NCBI RefSeq assembly: GCF_000384235.1
Contig: NZ_KB913033.1
Location: 875,164-939,163 of the forward strand
From: Hydrogenovibrio halophilus DSM 15072
GTDB lineage: Bacteria > Pseudomonadota > Gammaproteobacteria > Thiomicrospirales > Thiomicrospiraceae
Length of the DNA stretch: 64,000 bases
Direction: 5' to 3'
Positions 25,513 through 34,962 of the stretch are shown here, in pieces (position 1 is the stretch's first letter; each line of letters opens with the position of its first letter). The notes below the pieces were generated by a model, which made no database searches, was not told where the DNA came from, and worked only from the letters and a program-made list of their open reading frames with translations. The position numbers and the translations under genes were made by a program.

Positions 25513-26604
25513 ATGCCCAAAACACACAGATCAAACCCGCTTCTCGATCACGTTGAGGCCCTTTTGCCGTTGATTCGGCGTGATGCGGCGGTGGCCGAGG
25601 CGCAGGGACGCCTGACGGATTCGGTGTTGCAGAACCTGTTTGATCTGGGGCTGTTTCGGTTGTTTGTCTCCGAGCGCTATCAGGGCATGAGCGTCGATTT
25701 GCCCACGGCCTTGCGCGTGTTTGAACGGGTCGCTTCGGCCGATGGTGCCACCGGTTGGCTGGTGATGATCGGCGCAGGCGGCGGTTTGTTTTCCGGGTTT
25801 CTGCCGGAAAAGGCGGCGCGCGCCCTCTTTGAATCCAAATACGCTGTGATTGCCGGGTCGGGCATGCCCTGTGGAATGGCCCGCCCAAACGCTGACACAG
25901 CGCCGGATAGGTTTGAGGTCAGCGGACGCTGGCCTTATGCCAGCGGGGCGCACCATGCCAGCACCTTTACCGCCAACTGCAAACTGGCTGGCGACGAAGA
26001 CCGGATTGTGTCGATTGCGGTGCCCGCCAGCGCGGTGACCATTCATGACACCTGGTCCACTCTGGGACTGAACGCCACCGGCAGCCATGATTTCAGCATC
26101 GACCCCATGCCCCTGGATGCGTCCATGACGTTTTCGCTGTCTGAACCGCCTGTTCTGAATGAGCCCATTTACCACTGTCCGCTGGAAACCCTGGCTCATT
26201 TGAGCTTTGCCAGCGTGGCGCTTGGGCTCTCTCAGCTGGCGCTGAACACGTTTGAAGCCCATTGTCAGCAAGCGATTGCACCCAATGCGGCGCCCAATCA
26301 AAACAAGCAAACGCAGATAAAACAGGCCCGGGATCAGATGGAACACGCCCGTAACACGGTTTACCCGCAGGCCGAGCGCATCTGGCAGTCGTTAACCGGG
26401 GAAGGGACGGTCTCGAAAGCGCAGCAGGAAACGACCCGACAAACCTGTCTCGAGCTGGTTCAAACCTGTTTGCAGAATGCGGATGCGCTCAAGGCCCAGG
26501 CCGGGATGATGGCGATCAAAACCGATTCGGAATTCGGTCGCGCCTGGCGTGATTTGCATACGCTGGCGCAACACGCGCTGCTGGCCCCGGAGCCAGTGCA
26601 TTGA
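25513..26604 (+). CDS. Acyl-CoA dehydrogenase-fold flavoprotein (HsaA/DszC-like)
   Basis: The 363-residue protein has the acyl-CoA dehydrogenase layout: N-terminal helices (VLQNLFDLGLFRLFVSERYQG), a middle barrel with VSGRWPYASGAHHASTF, and a C-terminal helical bundle. The catalytic glutamate of true dehydrogenases is not evident, and the ASGAHHAS stretch is like flavin-dependent monooxygenases such as HsaA and DszC, which may fit. No partner reductase is adjacent. No strong ribosome-binding site is seen before the ATG. Confidence 0.7.
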   Translation: MPKTHRSNPLLDHVEALLPLIRRDAAVAEAQGRLTDSVLQNLFDLGLFRLFVSERYQGMSVDLPTALRVFERVASADGATGWLVMIGAGGGLFSGFLPEKAARALFESKYAVIAGSGMPCGMARPNADTAPDRFEVSGRWPYASGAHHASTFTANCKLAGDEDRIVSIAVPASAVTIHDTWSTLGLNATGSHDFSIDPMPLDASMTFSLSEPPVLNEPIYHCPLETLAHLSFASVALGLSQLALNTFEAHCQQAIAPNAAPNQNKQTQIKQARDQMEHARNTVYPQAERIWQSLTGEGTVSKAQQETTRQTCLELVQTCLQNADALKAQAGMMAIKTDSEFGRAWRDLHTLAQHALLAPEPVH

Positions 26605-26616
26605 AACAGAGGGGAC

Positions 26617-26922
26617 CTACGTCGGGCGTTTGCCATTCGGATTCGGGCGCATGGTCAGCAGGTTTTCGACCTCGTGGGCATGATAGCCTCGGCCCAGCGC
26701 ATAATCGGCCAGTGCCTGAGCCCGATCCTGCAACCGTTCGGGGGCCACATCGTTTTCAATCGCTTCTTCCAGATGCTCGGACAGCCGCTCCAAGGTGTCC
26801 ACTTCGTTTTCATCCGGGTCCAGACCCTGCGTGTGCAAACGTGTCAGATTCTGATCAAAACTTTCCAGCAACTGGCGTGCCTTCAGTGTGCATCGGATCG
26901 GGATCACCTGTGACTGTGTCAT
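26617..26922 (-). CDS. Conserved-looking hypothetical protein, 101 residues
   Basis: A charged, mostly helical protein (DPDENEVDTLERLSEHLEEA). No domain was recognised. A GGAGT ribosome-binding site precedes the ATG, which supports it as a real gene. It is convergent with the flavoprotein gene. Confidence 0.6.
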   Translation of the reverse strand: MTQSQVIPIRCTLKARQLLESFDQNLTRLHTQGLDPDENEVDTLERLSEHLEEAIENDVAPERLQDRAQALADYALGRGYHAHEVENLLTMRPNPNGKRPT

Positions 26923-27052
26923 CGTTACTCCAAATTAAAAGCTCTAATACCCCATAAACCTATTTTATAGGTAAACAAAAAACCTCTTTTTGCAGTCTCC
27001 ATCCCCGCATTCTAAAATGAGGGTTCATTCAGAAACACAGAATCGCGTTGTT

Positions 27053-27541
27053 ATGGAAGTCATTGTCTGGAGCGCCTGGCTGGCCGGTTTGGCCATCGGG
27101 TTGTTCGTTATATTTCATTTTTGGCTGATGGGCAAGCCCGCCGGTTGTTCCACCGGTTACGGCAATGTCTGCGGGCTGATGTGCCAGCGTGTGTCCTATT
27201 TTCGCGAGGGCGAATACCGTCAGTTAAACAACGCCAAACTCTGGTTTTTGCTGGGCATTCCGCTGGGCGGCCTGATCAGCGCCTTGAGTTCGCCCGAACC
27301 TTGGCATTTCAATTTCAGCATGGGCATGTACGACGAGATTCTGCCGCAGACGCTGGCAGGCAAAGCCATCTGGCTGGTGTTTGGCGGTGCGCTGCTGGGC
27401 TTTGGCGCACGTCTGGCCGGTGCCTGCACCACCGGGCATGCGCTGGTCGGCGGGGCCATGCTCAATCCGCCCAGTCTGCTGGCGGGGATGATTTTCTTTT
27501 TGAGCGCCTTTTTTACCACCCATCTGCTGTTTGGCACCTGA
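27053..27541 (+). CDS. YeeE/YedE-family sulfur-transport protein, first subunit
   Basis: A hydrophobic protein of about 162 residues with the YeeE/YedE motifs PAGCSTGYGNVCG near the N terminus and RLAGACTTGHAL near residue 115, each with a conserved cysteine proposed to relay thiosulfate or another sulfur species. The second half-protein follows 18 bases later, so the pair corresponds to the split (PmpA/PmpB-like) arrangement rather than a single long YedE. The ATG at 27017 would add 12 residues; the chosen one starts directly before the first membrane segment. Confidence 0.85.
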   Translation: MEVIVWSAWLAGLAIGLFVIFHFWLMGKPAGCSTGYGNVCGLMCQRVSYFREGEYRQLNNAKLWFLLGIPLGGLISALSSPEPWHFNFSMGMYDEILPQTLAGKAIWLVFGGALLGFGARLAGACTTGHALVGGAMLNPPSLLAGMIFFLSAFFTTHLLFGT

Positions 27542-27559
27542 AACCGGAGAAGGTGAATC

Positions 27560-28084
27560 ATGTACGAAGAAACCCTGTTCCTACGCTGCCGTAATATGCT
27601 GGTCTCCTTCTTTTTTGTCTACCGCACCCAGATTTTCGGGTTGCTGACCGGTGTGTTGTTCGGGTTCCTGATGAGCCGCGCCGGGGCCACCACTTACGAC
27701 TATCACGCCAAAATGTTTCTGTTTGAAGACTTTCAACTGATGATCGTGATTGCCACCGCCGTCGTCATCGCCATGATCGGCGTCTGGCTGCTGAAAAAAA
27801 CCCACATTCATGCGGTCGCCACCGGCGAAGAAGTCGATTTTGTCAAAAAGCCCTACCAGAAAGGCCTGATAATCGGGGCCGCTCTGTTTGGCGTGGGCTG
27901 GGGCATGACCGCTTCCTGCCCCGGCACCATTCCGGCCATGATCGGCGAAGGCAAGGTCGCTGGATTTTTCGCCCTCGCCGGCATCCTGATCGGCACCATG
28001 GCCTACGGCATTCTGCAAAGCCACCTGCATCTGGCCAGACAACAAGCCGAGCAACAGTCGACCCCTTCCAAAGACACCGACTGA
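27560..28084 (+). CDS. YeeE/YedE-family sulfur-transport protein, second subunit
   Basis: A 174-residue protein with several membrane segments and the matching motifs FLMSRAGATTYDYHAKMF and GMTASCPGTIPAMIGEGK. Strong ribosome-binding site GGAGAAGG. It probably pairs with the upstream subunit to import a reduced sulfur compound, in keeping with the Sox genes in the window. The C terminus is hydrophilic and glutamine-rich. Confidence 0.86.
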   Translation: MYEETLFLRCRNMLVSFFFVYRTQIFGLLTGVLFGFLMSRAGATTYDYHAKMFLFEDFQLMIVIATAVVIAMIGVWLLKKTHIHAVATGEEVDFVKKPYQKGLIIGAALFGVGWGMTASCPGTIPAMIGEGKVAGFFALAGILIGTMAYGILQSHLHLARQQAEQQSTPSKDTD

Positions 28085-28114
28085 CGCCAGCCAGCGACCA
28101 AAACCCAAGAATCT

Positions 28115-28126
28115 ACCAGGCCTGGT
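28115..28126. repeat. ACCAGGCCTGGT palindrome, copy 12
   Basis: Exact intergenic copy 31 bp after the second YeeE/YedE gene; left side reads AGATTCTTGGGTTTT on the other strand. Confidence 0.95.
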
Positions 28127-28184
28127 AAACTTTAGGATATCATAAAGAAAACATGCGCTTGGGGGATGGCCGCTGGAGCATTCA

Positions 28185-28823
28185 ATGAACAAAGAATTGA
28201 CCATCATTGCCGGGCCCAACGGGGCAGGCAAAACCACGTTTGCCATGCAGCTGATTGATGAAGGTGTGATAGAACACTTTATCAACGCCGACGAGATTGC
28301 CAAATCATTGATCGACGTGCCAGCCGAGTTTCGCAACATTCATGCAGGCAAACAGTTTTTACGGCGTTTGAATCAAGCCATCCAACAACAACAAACTGTG
28401 TGTTTTGAGACCACTCTTTCAGGTCTTTCTTACCTAAAGCGCATTCAAAAACTCAAACAACAAGGTTGGCAGGTCACCCTTTATTATCTGGCATTGGAAG
28501 ACGTTGCGCTGTCCAGACAACGGGTCAAAGAACGCGTTCAGCATGGCGGCCACAACATTCCCATCCAGGACATTGAACGACGTTTTCCAAAGAGCGTGTA
28601 TAATTTGTTCTACCATTATCTGAAAGTCGTTGATTCGATGTATTGCGTCTTGAATATGGACGAACCCGACCTCATTTTTTTCAAAACCGGCAAGAATGTT
28701 GAAATCACTCTGCCACAGCATTATCAAAACCTGAAATCGATTGCGGATGCGTATGATGAAAAAAGCGAAAAAACTAGACGGAAAAGACGTTGTCGAAATC
28801 CTGAAACGCGCGGTCAAACGTGA
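28185..28823 (+). CDS. Zeta-toxin-like P-loop kinase
   Basis: The 212-residue protein has the Walker A motif GPNGAGKTTF (residues 10-19), followed by FINADEIAKSL and FETTLSGLSYL, as in zeta toxins and the related predicted ABC-type ATPases. Zeta toxins phosphorylate UDP-N-acetylglucosamine, but chromosomal members of this group are poorly characterised. The basic C-terminal tail overlaps a small gene in another frame. No epsilon antitoxin is recognised. GGAG ribosome-binding site upstream. Confidence 0.82.
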   Translation: MNKELTIIAGPNGAGKTTFAMQLIDEGVIEHFINADEIAKSLIDVPAEFRNIHAGKQFLRRLNQAIQQQQTVCFETTLSGLSYLKRIQKLKQQGWQVTLYYLALEDVALSRQRVKERVQHGGHNIPIQDIERRFPKSVYNLFYHYLKVVDSMYCVLNMDEPDLIFFKTGKNVEITLPQHYQNLKSIADAYDEKSEKTRRKRRCRNPETRGQT

Positions 28824-28899
28824 AATGAATCGAAAACGCGCACTGGGTCAATACGCTGTGATTTTTGAGGATGGCAAAATCAAAAAGATCCAATTTTAA
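28753..28899 (+). CDS. Small basic protein overlapping the zeta-like kinase, probable partner
   Basis: ATG at 28753 opens a 48-codon frame beginning MMKKAKKLDGKDVVEILKRA and ending IFEDGKIKKIQF. It overlaps the end of the kinase gene by 71 bases in another frame. The sequence is highly basic and has a regular helix-then-strand character, unlike a chance frame. I recall similar short proteins beside zeta-like kinases in other Gammaproteobacteria, so it may be a cognate antitoxin or accessory factor. No clear ribosome-binding site was seen. Confidence 0.6.
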   Translation: MMKKAKKLDGKDVVEILKRAVKREMNRKRALGQYAVIFEDGKIKKIQF

Positions 28900-28914
28900 G
28901 CGATCAATCTTCTT

Positions 28915-28926
28915 ACCAGGCCTGGT
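28915..28926. repeat. ACCAGGCCTGGT palindrome, copy 13
   Basis: Exact intergenic copy 15 bp after the small kinase partner; tail AGATTTTGGG. Confidence 0.95.
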
Positions 28927-29018
28927 AGATTTTGGGTTTCGTCCCCTCTGCAAATGGCCTAAGCGCTTGTGAACTAACAAAAAACCGTGGGTTTCACAAA
29001 AATCGACAGGGCTTTCTG

Positions 29019-29024
29019 TATAAT
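29019..29024 (+). promoter_or_regulatory. Candidate -10 box for typA
   Basis: TATAAT in the context CTGTATAATACCCC lies 31 bases before the typA ATG. No good -35 box stands at the usual distance. Confidence 0.45.
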
Positions 29025-29054
29025 ACCCCCTTTTCGAAACACCTGAGAGACCCA

Positions 29055-30881
29055 ATGAAAACCGATCATATTCGTAATATCGCCATTATTGCCCACGTTG
29101 ACCACGGCAAAACCACCCTGGTTGACCAGCTTTTACGCCAGTCTGGCACCTTTGATGAGTCGCGCAAAGACATGGGCGACCGGGTCATGGATTCCAATGA
29201 CCTGGAAAAAGAGCGCGGTATTACGATTCTGTCGAAAAACACCGCCGTCAACTGGCGCGATTTCCGCATCAACATTGTCGACACCCCCGGCCACGCCGAC
29301 TTTGGTGGCGAAGTGGAACGGATTCTGTCGATGGTGGATTCGGTGCTGCTGCTGGTCGATTCGGTCGAAGGCCCGATGCCGCAAACCCGTTTTGTGACCG
29401 AAAAAGCCCTCAAGCAAGGTCTGAAGCCGATTGTGGTCATCAACAAGATCGACCGTCCCGGCGCGCGTCCGGACTGGGTTCTGGATCAGACCTTTGATTT
29501 GTTTGACCGCTTGGGCGCGACCGATGATCAGATGGACTTTGAAGTCATCTACGCGTCAGGCCTGAACGGTTTTGCCGGTCTGGAAGACGACGTGCGTGAT
29601 GGCGACATGACGCCGATTTTTGAAATCATCACCGAAAAAGTGCCGGCACCCGATGTGGACATTGCCGGACCGTTTCAGTTGCAGTGTATCTCGCTCGATT
29701 ACGACACCTACAAAGGCGTAATCGGCACCGGACGCATCAAGCGCGGTGCCGCCGAAGCAGGCATGACCCTGACCATCATCGGCGCCGACGGCAAAGAGCG
29801 CAAAGGCAAACTGGCCGAACTGTTTGGCTTTCACGGACTGGAGCGGATTAATGTGGACGAAGCCCATGCCGGTGACATCGTCGCGTTTTCCGGGCTGGAC
29901 CCGCTGAACATTTCCGACACCCTGTGTGATCCCAACCATGTGGAGGCGCTGCCACCTCTGACCGTGGACGAACCGACGGTCAGCATGACCTTCCAGGTCA
30001 ATGACTCGCCGTTTGTGGGCCAGGACGGCAAACTGCTGACCTCGCGCCAGATTCGCGAACGCCTGGACAAAGAGCTGCTGACCAACGTGGCGCTGCGCGT
30101 GGAAGAAACCGAAGACGCCAACAAGTTCCGGGTTTCCGGGCGCGGCGAGCTGCACTTGTCGGTGTTGATTGAAAACATGCGTCGCGAAGGCTACGAAATG
30201 GGCATTTCGCGTCCGGAAGTCATTTTCCGCGAAATCGACGGCCAAATGTGCGAACCCTATGAAAACCTGACCGTGGATGTGCCGGAAGAATCGCAAGGCT
30301 CGATCATGGAAAAACTGGGCGAGCGCAAAGGCGAAATGCAGGACATGGTGCCGGACGGACACGGTCGCGTGCGCATTGACTTTATTATCCCTTCGCGCGG
30401 CCTGATCGGTTTCCGCACCGAGTTTATGACCGCCACCCAGGGACACGGACTGATCTTTTCCAGCTTTTCGCATTACGGCCCGACCTTCAAAGGCGAAATC
30501 GGCGACCGCAACAATGGGGTGCTGATCGCCAATGCCAAAGGCAAGGCGCTGGCGTTTGCGCTGTTTAACCTGCAGGACCGCGGCAAGCTGTTTATCGGAC
30601 ACGGCGAAGACGTGTACGAAGGCATGGTGATCGGCCTGCACAGCCGCAGCAATGACCTGACCGTGAACGCGCTCAAGGGCAAGCAGCTGACCAACGTGCG
30701 TGCCGCCGGCACCGACGAGGCGCTCACACTGGTACCGCCTCAGCGTTTTTCGCTGGAGCAGGCGCTGGAATTCATCGATGAGGATGAACTGGTCGAAGTC
30801 ACGCCGCACCACGTGCGCATTCGCAAAAAGGAATTGACCGAAAACGAACGCAAACGTTCGAGCCGTCCCAAAAAGAACTGA
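29055..30881 (+). CDS. typA: Ribosome-binding GTPase TypA/BipA
   Basis: The 608-residue translational GTPase has the G1 motif AHVDHGKTT (about 12-20), the G2 segment ERGITI, G3 [10 protein letters not shown], and G4 NKID. Its C-terminal half (about 400-605) has the TypA-specific [21 protein letters not shown]. It acts in ribosome assembly and stress adaptation. The ATG is preceded by GAGAG; the frame runs farther upstream without homology. Confidence 0.96.
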   Translation: MKTDHIRNIAIIAHVDHGKTTLVDQLLRQSGTFDESRKDMGDRVMDSNDLEKERGITILSKNTAVNWRDFRINIVDTPGHADFGGEVERILSMVDSVLLLVDSVEGPMPQTRFVTEKALKQGLKPIVVINKIDRPGARPDWVLDQTFDLFDRLGATDDQMDFEVIYASGLNGFAGLEDDVRDGDMTPIFEIITEKVPAPDVDIAGPFQLQCISLDYDTYKGVIGTGRIKRGAAEAGMTLTIIGADGKERKGKLAELFGFHGLERINVDEAHAGDIVAFSGLDPLNISDTLCDPNHVEALPPLTVDEPTVSMTFQVNDSPFVGQDGKLLTSRQIRERLDKELLTNVALRVEETEDANKFRVSGRGELHLSVLIENMRREGYEMGISRPEVIFREIDGQMCEPYENLTVDVPEESQGSIMEKLGERKGEMQDMVPDGHGRVRIDFIIPSRGLIGFRTEFMTATQGHGLIFSSFSHYGPTFKGEIGDRNNGVLIANAKGKALAFALFNLQDRGKLFIGHGEDVYEGMVIGLHSRSNDLTVNALKGKQLTNVRAAGTDEALTLVPPQRFSLEQALEFIDEDELVEVTPHHVRIRKKELTENERKRSSRPKKN

Positions 30882-30897
30882 GGACGGTTTTCGGTTT

Positions 30898-31347
30898 ATG
30901 ATTGCGCTGTTGCAACGCGTCACCCAAGGCCAGGTCACGGTTGCGGGCGACACAGTGGGGCAGATTTCACCAGGCCTGGTGGTTTTGCTGGGATTCGAAC
31001 CCCACGACAGCGCACTGACGCTGGACAAAATGGCGCACAAACTGCTGCATTATCGAGTGTTTGCCGACCAGGACGGCAAAATGAATCTCAATGTGCAGCA
31101 GGCCTTTGACAACCGGGGCGGCGAGCTGTTGCTGGTGCCCCAGTTTACTCTGGCCGCTTCCACCCAAAAAGGGCTGCGTCCCAGCTTTCATACCTCCGCC
31201 CCACCCGATCTGGCAAAAACGCTTTTTCACGATTTCTGCGAGCGCATCGCTCAGGCTTACCGCCCGCCTCAAACCGGTCAATTCGGTGCCGACATGCAGG
31301 TATCGCTCACCAACGACGGACCCGTGACTTTCTGGCTGCAGACCTGA
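30898..31347 (+). CDS. dtd: D-aminoacyl-tRNA deacylase Dtd
   Basis: The 149-residue protein carries the Dtd hallmarks VPQFTLAASTQKGLRPSF (the SQxTL motif appears here as PQFTL) and the C-terminal NDGPVTFWL. It hydrolyses D-amino acids from mischarged tRNA and edits glycyl-tRNA(Ala). It lies 16 bases after typA. The palindrome in the first strand of the fold is read Pro-Gly-Leu-Val. Confidence 0.93.
   Translation: MIALLQRVTQGQVTVAGDTVGQISPGLVVLLGFEPHDSALTLDKMAHKLLHYRVFADQDGKMNLNVQQAFDNRGGELLLVPQFTLAASTQKGLRPSFHTSAPPDLAKTLFHDFCERIAQAYRPPQTGQFGADMQVSLTNDGPVTFWLQT
30969..30980. repeat. ACCAGGCCTGGT palindrome, copy 14 (inside dtd)
   Basis: Exact copy in dtd, tail GGTTTTGC, read as Ser-Pro-Gly-Leu-Val. 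Confidence 0.95.
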
Positions 31348-31354
31348 CTGGTAC

Positions 31355-31380
31355 GACGGCGGGCGGTTCGCTTTTTTTTT
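31355..31380 (+). terminator. Probable intrinsic terminator after dtd
   Basis: A short GC-rich stem (GCG...CGC within GGCGGGCGGTTCGC) followed by nine Ts. Confidence 0.4.
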
Positions 31381-31425
31381 GCGATCAAAGCGTATACACT
31401 GATGGTTAAAAACACGAGTGGTACC

Positions 31426-33534
31426 ATGTCCGAATCTCACGCGCCTTCTTCCCAAGACCTGACCCGCCTGCATGGTCAACCGGCCCACATATTGGTGATC
31501 GATGACGATCCGGTCATCTGCAAAACCATTGCCAAGGTGCTGGAAAAAAAAGGCTTTCGGGTCACCCAGACCCGGAACGGGCGCGAAGGCTTCAGTGCCT
31601 TTCTGGACGATTTGCCCGATCTGGTTCTGATGGACGTGCTGATGCCGGAAATGGATGGCTTTGCCACCACCGAAGCCATCCGCCACTACGAGAAAGAGCG
31701 CGCTGTCCCCATTCTGATGCTGACCGCACCGGAAGACATTCCCTCAATTGACCGGGCTTTCAAGGCCGGGGCCACCGATTTCATCACCAAACCCATCAAC
31801 TGGTCACTGCTCAGTCAGCGGGTCAAATACGCGATCAAGGCCTCTTTGACCGAAGACGCACTGCGCATCAGCCAGACCCAGTTGAGCTTTGCCCAGCAGC
31901 TGGCCAGACTGGCCTACTGGGAATGGGACGCGGTCAATGACCGGGTCAGCGGGTCCGGCTTTGCGTTTGAGCTGTTTGGCATTCCCAATCAGGCCGACGT
32001 GACACTGGAACAATTTCTGTCCAACATCGAAGCCAAAGACAAGCCACTGGTCCAGCAGGCCATTGCCGATGCCAGTCAGGGCTATGACGACCTTCAGGTC
32101 AGCTTCCGGGTTCACCACCATGACGGTAGCAAACTGCACGTGGACCTGCTGGGCGAAGTGTTTTTCAACGAGCGTCACGAAATGATCAGAGTGACCGGTT
32201 CGGCGCAGGACATCAGCCGCCTGCACAAGGCCGAAAGCCTGATCGACTATCAGTCCAGCCATGACAAGCTGACCGATCTGGCCAACCGTTCTTTCTTTAC
32301 CAAAGCCCTCAACACCTTTCTGGCCGAAGCCAAATCCGATTGCTACAGCGCGATCGTGATCTTCGACATCGACAGCTTCAAGAAAATCAATGACAACCTG
32401 GGTCAGGAAGAAGGCGACGAATTGCTGCGCAAACTGTCGCAACGCCTGAACCGGGTCACCCGCGAAGACGATTTTGTGGCCCGACTGGGCAGCGACGAAT
32501 TTGCGATCATCATCAAGAACGCGCAGGACGAACAGGAACTGGGCTTGAGTCTGGCCCGGCTGTTTCAGGCGCTGTCCAAGCCCTATTACATCACCTCCCA
32601 GGAACTGTTCATCACCCTGTCGATGGGCGTCAGCCTGCTCAATCAGGACGGAACCGAAGCCAGCGACCTGATTGCCCACGCCAACATGGCCCGTACGCAG
32701 GCCAAGCAGGAAGGCGGCAACAAGTACCTCTACTATCAGGCGCAGATGAACGCCCATTCCAAAGAACAGCTGATTCTGGAAAACGATCTGCGCAAAGCGC
32801 TGGAACGGGATGAAATCGAAGTCTATTACCAGCCACAGGTCAATGGCCAGACACTCAAACCCTATGGTGCCGAAGCACTGGTACGCTGGAACCACCCGGA
32901 AGCCGGGATCGTGTCACCGGGCATCTTTATTCCCATTGCCGAGAGCAGCGGCCTGATTGACGAAATCGGCCATTATGTGCTCAAAACCGCGATGCATCAG
33001 GCGCACCTCTGGCATCAGGACGGTTTCAAGGACTTGCACATTGGCGTCAATCTGTCCGGCCGCCAGTTCTCCCACAATGACCTGATCCGTCAGGTACAGA
33101 CCCTTTTGACCGAAACCGGACTGCCACCGCGTTTTCTGGACCTGGAAATCACCGAAAGCCTGGCCATGAGCAATGCCGACCACAACATCAGCATTCTCAA
33201 AAGCCTGAAAGCCATGGGCGTGTCGCTGTCGATTGATGACTTCGGCACCGGCTATTCGTCGCTGGCCTACCTGCAGAGTTTTCCCATCGACACCATCAAA
33301 ATCGACCGCTCCTTCATCGTCAATCTGGAAACGTCCGAAGGCCAGGCGATTGTGCGCACCATCCTTGCCATGGCCGAAAGTCTGAACCTGCAGGTCGTGG
33401 CCGAAGGCATTGAAGAAGAATTCCACGTCGCCTTTCTGCAGAACAAAAACTGTGCGGTGTTCCAGGGCTTCAAATTCGGCAAACCCATGCCCGCTGCGGA
33501 CTTTGCCGAATTTTTGCGTCATAACAGCGGTTAA
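31426..33534 (+). CDS. Response regulator with REC, PAS, GGDEF and EAL domains
   Basis: An N-terminal receiver domain (about 15-140) has acidic residues in VIDDDP and the phospho-acceptor Asp near residue 69 in LMDVLMPEMDG. A PAS-like domain (about 160-270) follows. The GGDEF domain (about 275-435) reads GSDEF, which is functional in some cyclases. The EAL domain (about 450-700) is canonical: GAEALVRW, NLSGRQF, LEITES, DDFGTGYSS, QGFKFG. It is probably a phospho-regulated c-di-GMP phosphodiesterase, maybe bifunctional. The sensor kinase is not adjacent. An upstream ATG at 31402 is possible; TATACA at 31392 favours 31426. Confidence 0.88.
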   Translation: MSESHAPSSQDLTRLHGQPAHILVIDDDPVICKTIAKVLEKKGFRVTQTRNGREGFSAFLDDLPDLVLMDVLMPEMDGFATTEAIRHYEKERAVPILMLTAPEDIPSIDRAFKAGATDFITKPINWSLLSQRVKYAIKASLTEDALRISQTQLSFAQQLARLAYWEWDAVNDRVSGSGFAFELFGIPNQADVTLEQFLSNIEAKDKPLVQQAIADASQGYDDLQVSFRVHHHDGSKLHVDLLGEVFFNERHEMIRVTGSAQDISRLHKAESLIDYQSSHDKLTDLANRSFFTKALNTFLAEAKSDCYSAIVIFDIDSFKKINDNLGQEEGDELLRKLSQRLNRVTREDDFVARLGSDEFAIIIKNAQDEQELGLSLARLFQALSKPYYITSQELFITLSMGVSLLNQDGTEASDLIAHANMARTQAKQEGGNKYLYYQAQMNAHSKEQLILENDLRKALERDEIEVYYQPQVNGQTLKPYGAEALVRWNHPEAGIVSPGIFIPIAESSGLIDEIGHYVLKTAMHQAHLWHQDGFKDLHIGVNLSGRQFSHNDLIRQVQTLLTETGLPPRFLDLEITESLAMSNADHNISILKSLKAMGVSLSIDDFGTGYSSLAYLQSFPIDTIKIDRSFIVNLETSEGQAIVRTILAMAESLNLQVVAEGIEEEFHVAFLQNKNCAVFQGFKFGKPMPAADFAEFLRHNSG

Positions 33535-33666
33535 TCGCCGTCCAGCAACGCTTTTTTCTTTAAAACCAGTCGGAAAAGAATTAGAGTAACACGCTTGAAC
33601 ACAGCGCCATCAGGCAAGTCATCTCCCGATCTTCGCGCTTTTTTTGGATTCGACACAGGAAAAACC

Positions 33667-34287
33667 ATGCGATACCAAGTCAACAAAGACGAAAAATTTC
33701 TGGCCAAAAACCCTCACCATATTTTCAACCTGAATGTGCTGATCACGCATCTGGCCGTTTCCAAGGTCGCGCTGGAGCTGGGGGATGGCAACCCCTTTTA
33801 CTTTTTGCTGGTGCCGGGCCTGTCGATGCTGGTCATCGCCTACCTCTATTTTCACGGCAAAAAGGTGCAGGAACGCGGCTCCTGGTTTGTGTCTGCGCAC
33901 TGGATGCTGGCTTACCGCCGTGGCCGAAATCTGATGATTTCCTACGCCGTAGCGGTGGCGGTGCTGGTATTGGCAACGATATTGGGCAATGTCTTTGGCG
34001 GCGGTCTGATGATGAACGATTTCTCCGAGACCGGTTCCTCCACCTCCATTGTCCAGAAAATCGGCATGTTCTTCGCCGGGGTGCTGGTGTTTTTTACCGT
34101 GCTTTATAACTTCCTGCAGACCGGGATTTCGGTGTACGACGCCGGCAGAGGCATCATTGACAAGAAAATCGAGCGCTTCATGCCACGCAATGCCGAAGCC
34201 AATGAAGAACTGGGCGAGGGCGACGAGCAGGTCAGAACCGAAGCGCCCGATCCGAAATCGAACGACGAGACTGAGACCCGATCATGA
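33667..34287 (+). CDS. Conserved-looking membrane protein, function unknown
   Basis: A protein of 206 residues with four hydrophobic stretches (about 25-45, 46-62, 88-112 and 132-155) and an acidic C-terminal tail rich in Glu and Asp. I do not recognise a family. The gene overlaps the next one by four bases (ATGA), so they are translationally coupled. Confidence 0.65.
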   Translation: MRYQVNKDEKFLAKNPHHIFNLNVLITHLAVSKVALELGDGNPFYFLLVPGLSMLVIAYLYFHGKKVQERGSWFVSAHWMLAYRRGRNLMISYAVAVAVLVLATILGNVFGGGLMMNDFSETGSSTSIVQKIGMFFAGVLVFFTVLYNFLQTGISVYDAGRGIIDKKIERFMPRNAEANEELGEGDEQVRTEAPDPKSNDETETRS

Positions 34288-34928
34288 ACCTGAAAACCCT
34301 GCTTGCAAAACTGCCCATCTGGGCATGGGTCCTGATCGGCGCCACCACGGCCACGCTGATGTTCGTGGTTTTTCCGCCGGAACGCACCCAGACGCCACCG
34401 CAATTATTGCCGTGGAACGCCACCTACAATGAACAGGGGCGACTGCAGGCATTGGGACTGTCCGTTGGGCAGGACACCACTCAACAGGCCATCGACCTGT
34501 ATGGGCACGATTATGAAGTGCGGTTGTTTTCCAAAAAAGACGAGGACGGCAAGACCGCCGAAGTGTTTTTCCCCTCCATTCACATCAGCAGCATCCACGG
34601 GGCCATCGCATTGCGCCTCAAAGTGCCTCAAGACGAACTCAACCGCTTCTATTCCGAGGGCATACAAACCACGGTGACCAAACTGGGCAACCGCGAAGTC
34701 ACGCCCCACAATGAAGCCATCGAAGCACTCAAAAAGGCACCGATCCAGTCGGTCACCCTCGTGCCCAGAAAAAGCCTGACCGAACGCGCCATCAAAATGC
34801 GCTTCGGCGAACCCGAACGCACCCAGGTCCAGTCAGACGGCGTGCCCCACTGGTTCTACCCGGAAAAAGGCCTGGAAATCATCCTCAACAACGAAGGCCC
34901 GGACGCGCTGCAGTACTACCCGTTTTAA
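34284..34928 (+). CDS. Single-pass membrane-anchored protein, function unknown
   Basis: A 214-residue protein with an N-terminal membrane anchor (residues 9-30) and a mixed alpha/beta soluble part that is probably periplasmic. No family recognised. It follows the membrane protein as a coupled pair. The stop codon is fused to a palindrome copy (TAACCAGG). Confidence 0.65.
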   Translation: MNLKTLLAKLPIWAWVLIGATTATLMFVVFPPERTQTPPQLLPWNATYNEQGRLQALGLSVGQDTTQQAIDLYGHDYEVRLFSKKDEDGKTAEVFFPSIHISSIHGAIALRLKVPQDELNRFYSEGIQTTVTKLGNREVTPHNEAIEALKKAPIQSVTLVPRKSLTERAIKMRFGEPERTQVQSDGVPHWFYPEKGLEIILNNEGPDALQYYPF

Positions 34929-34939
34929 CCAGGCCTGGT
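34928..34939. repeat. ACCAGGCCTGGT palindrome, copy 15
   Basis: Exact copy whose first base is the last base of the upstream stop codon; between convergent genes. Tail TAAATAGGATTTTTTGG. Confidence 0.95.
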
Positions 34940-34962
34940 TAAATAGGATTTTTTGGGGAGGA

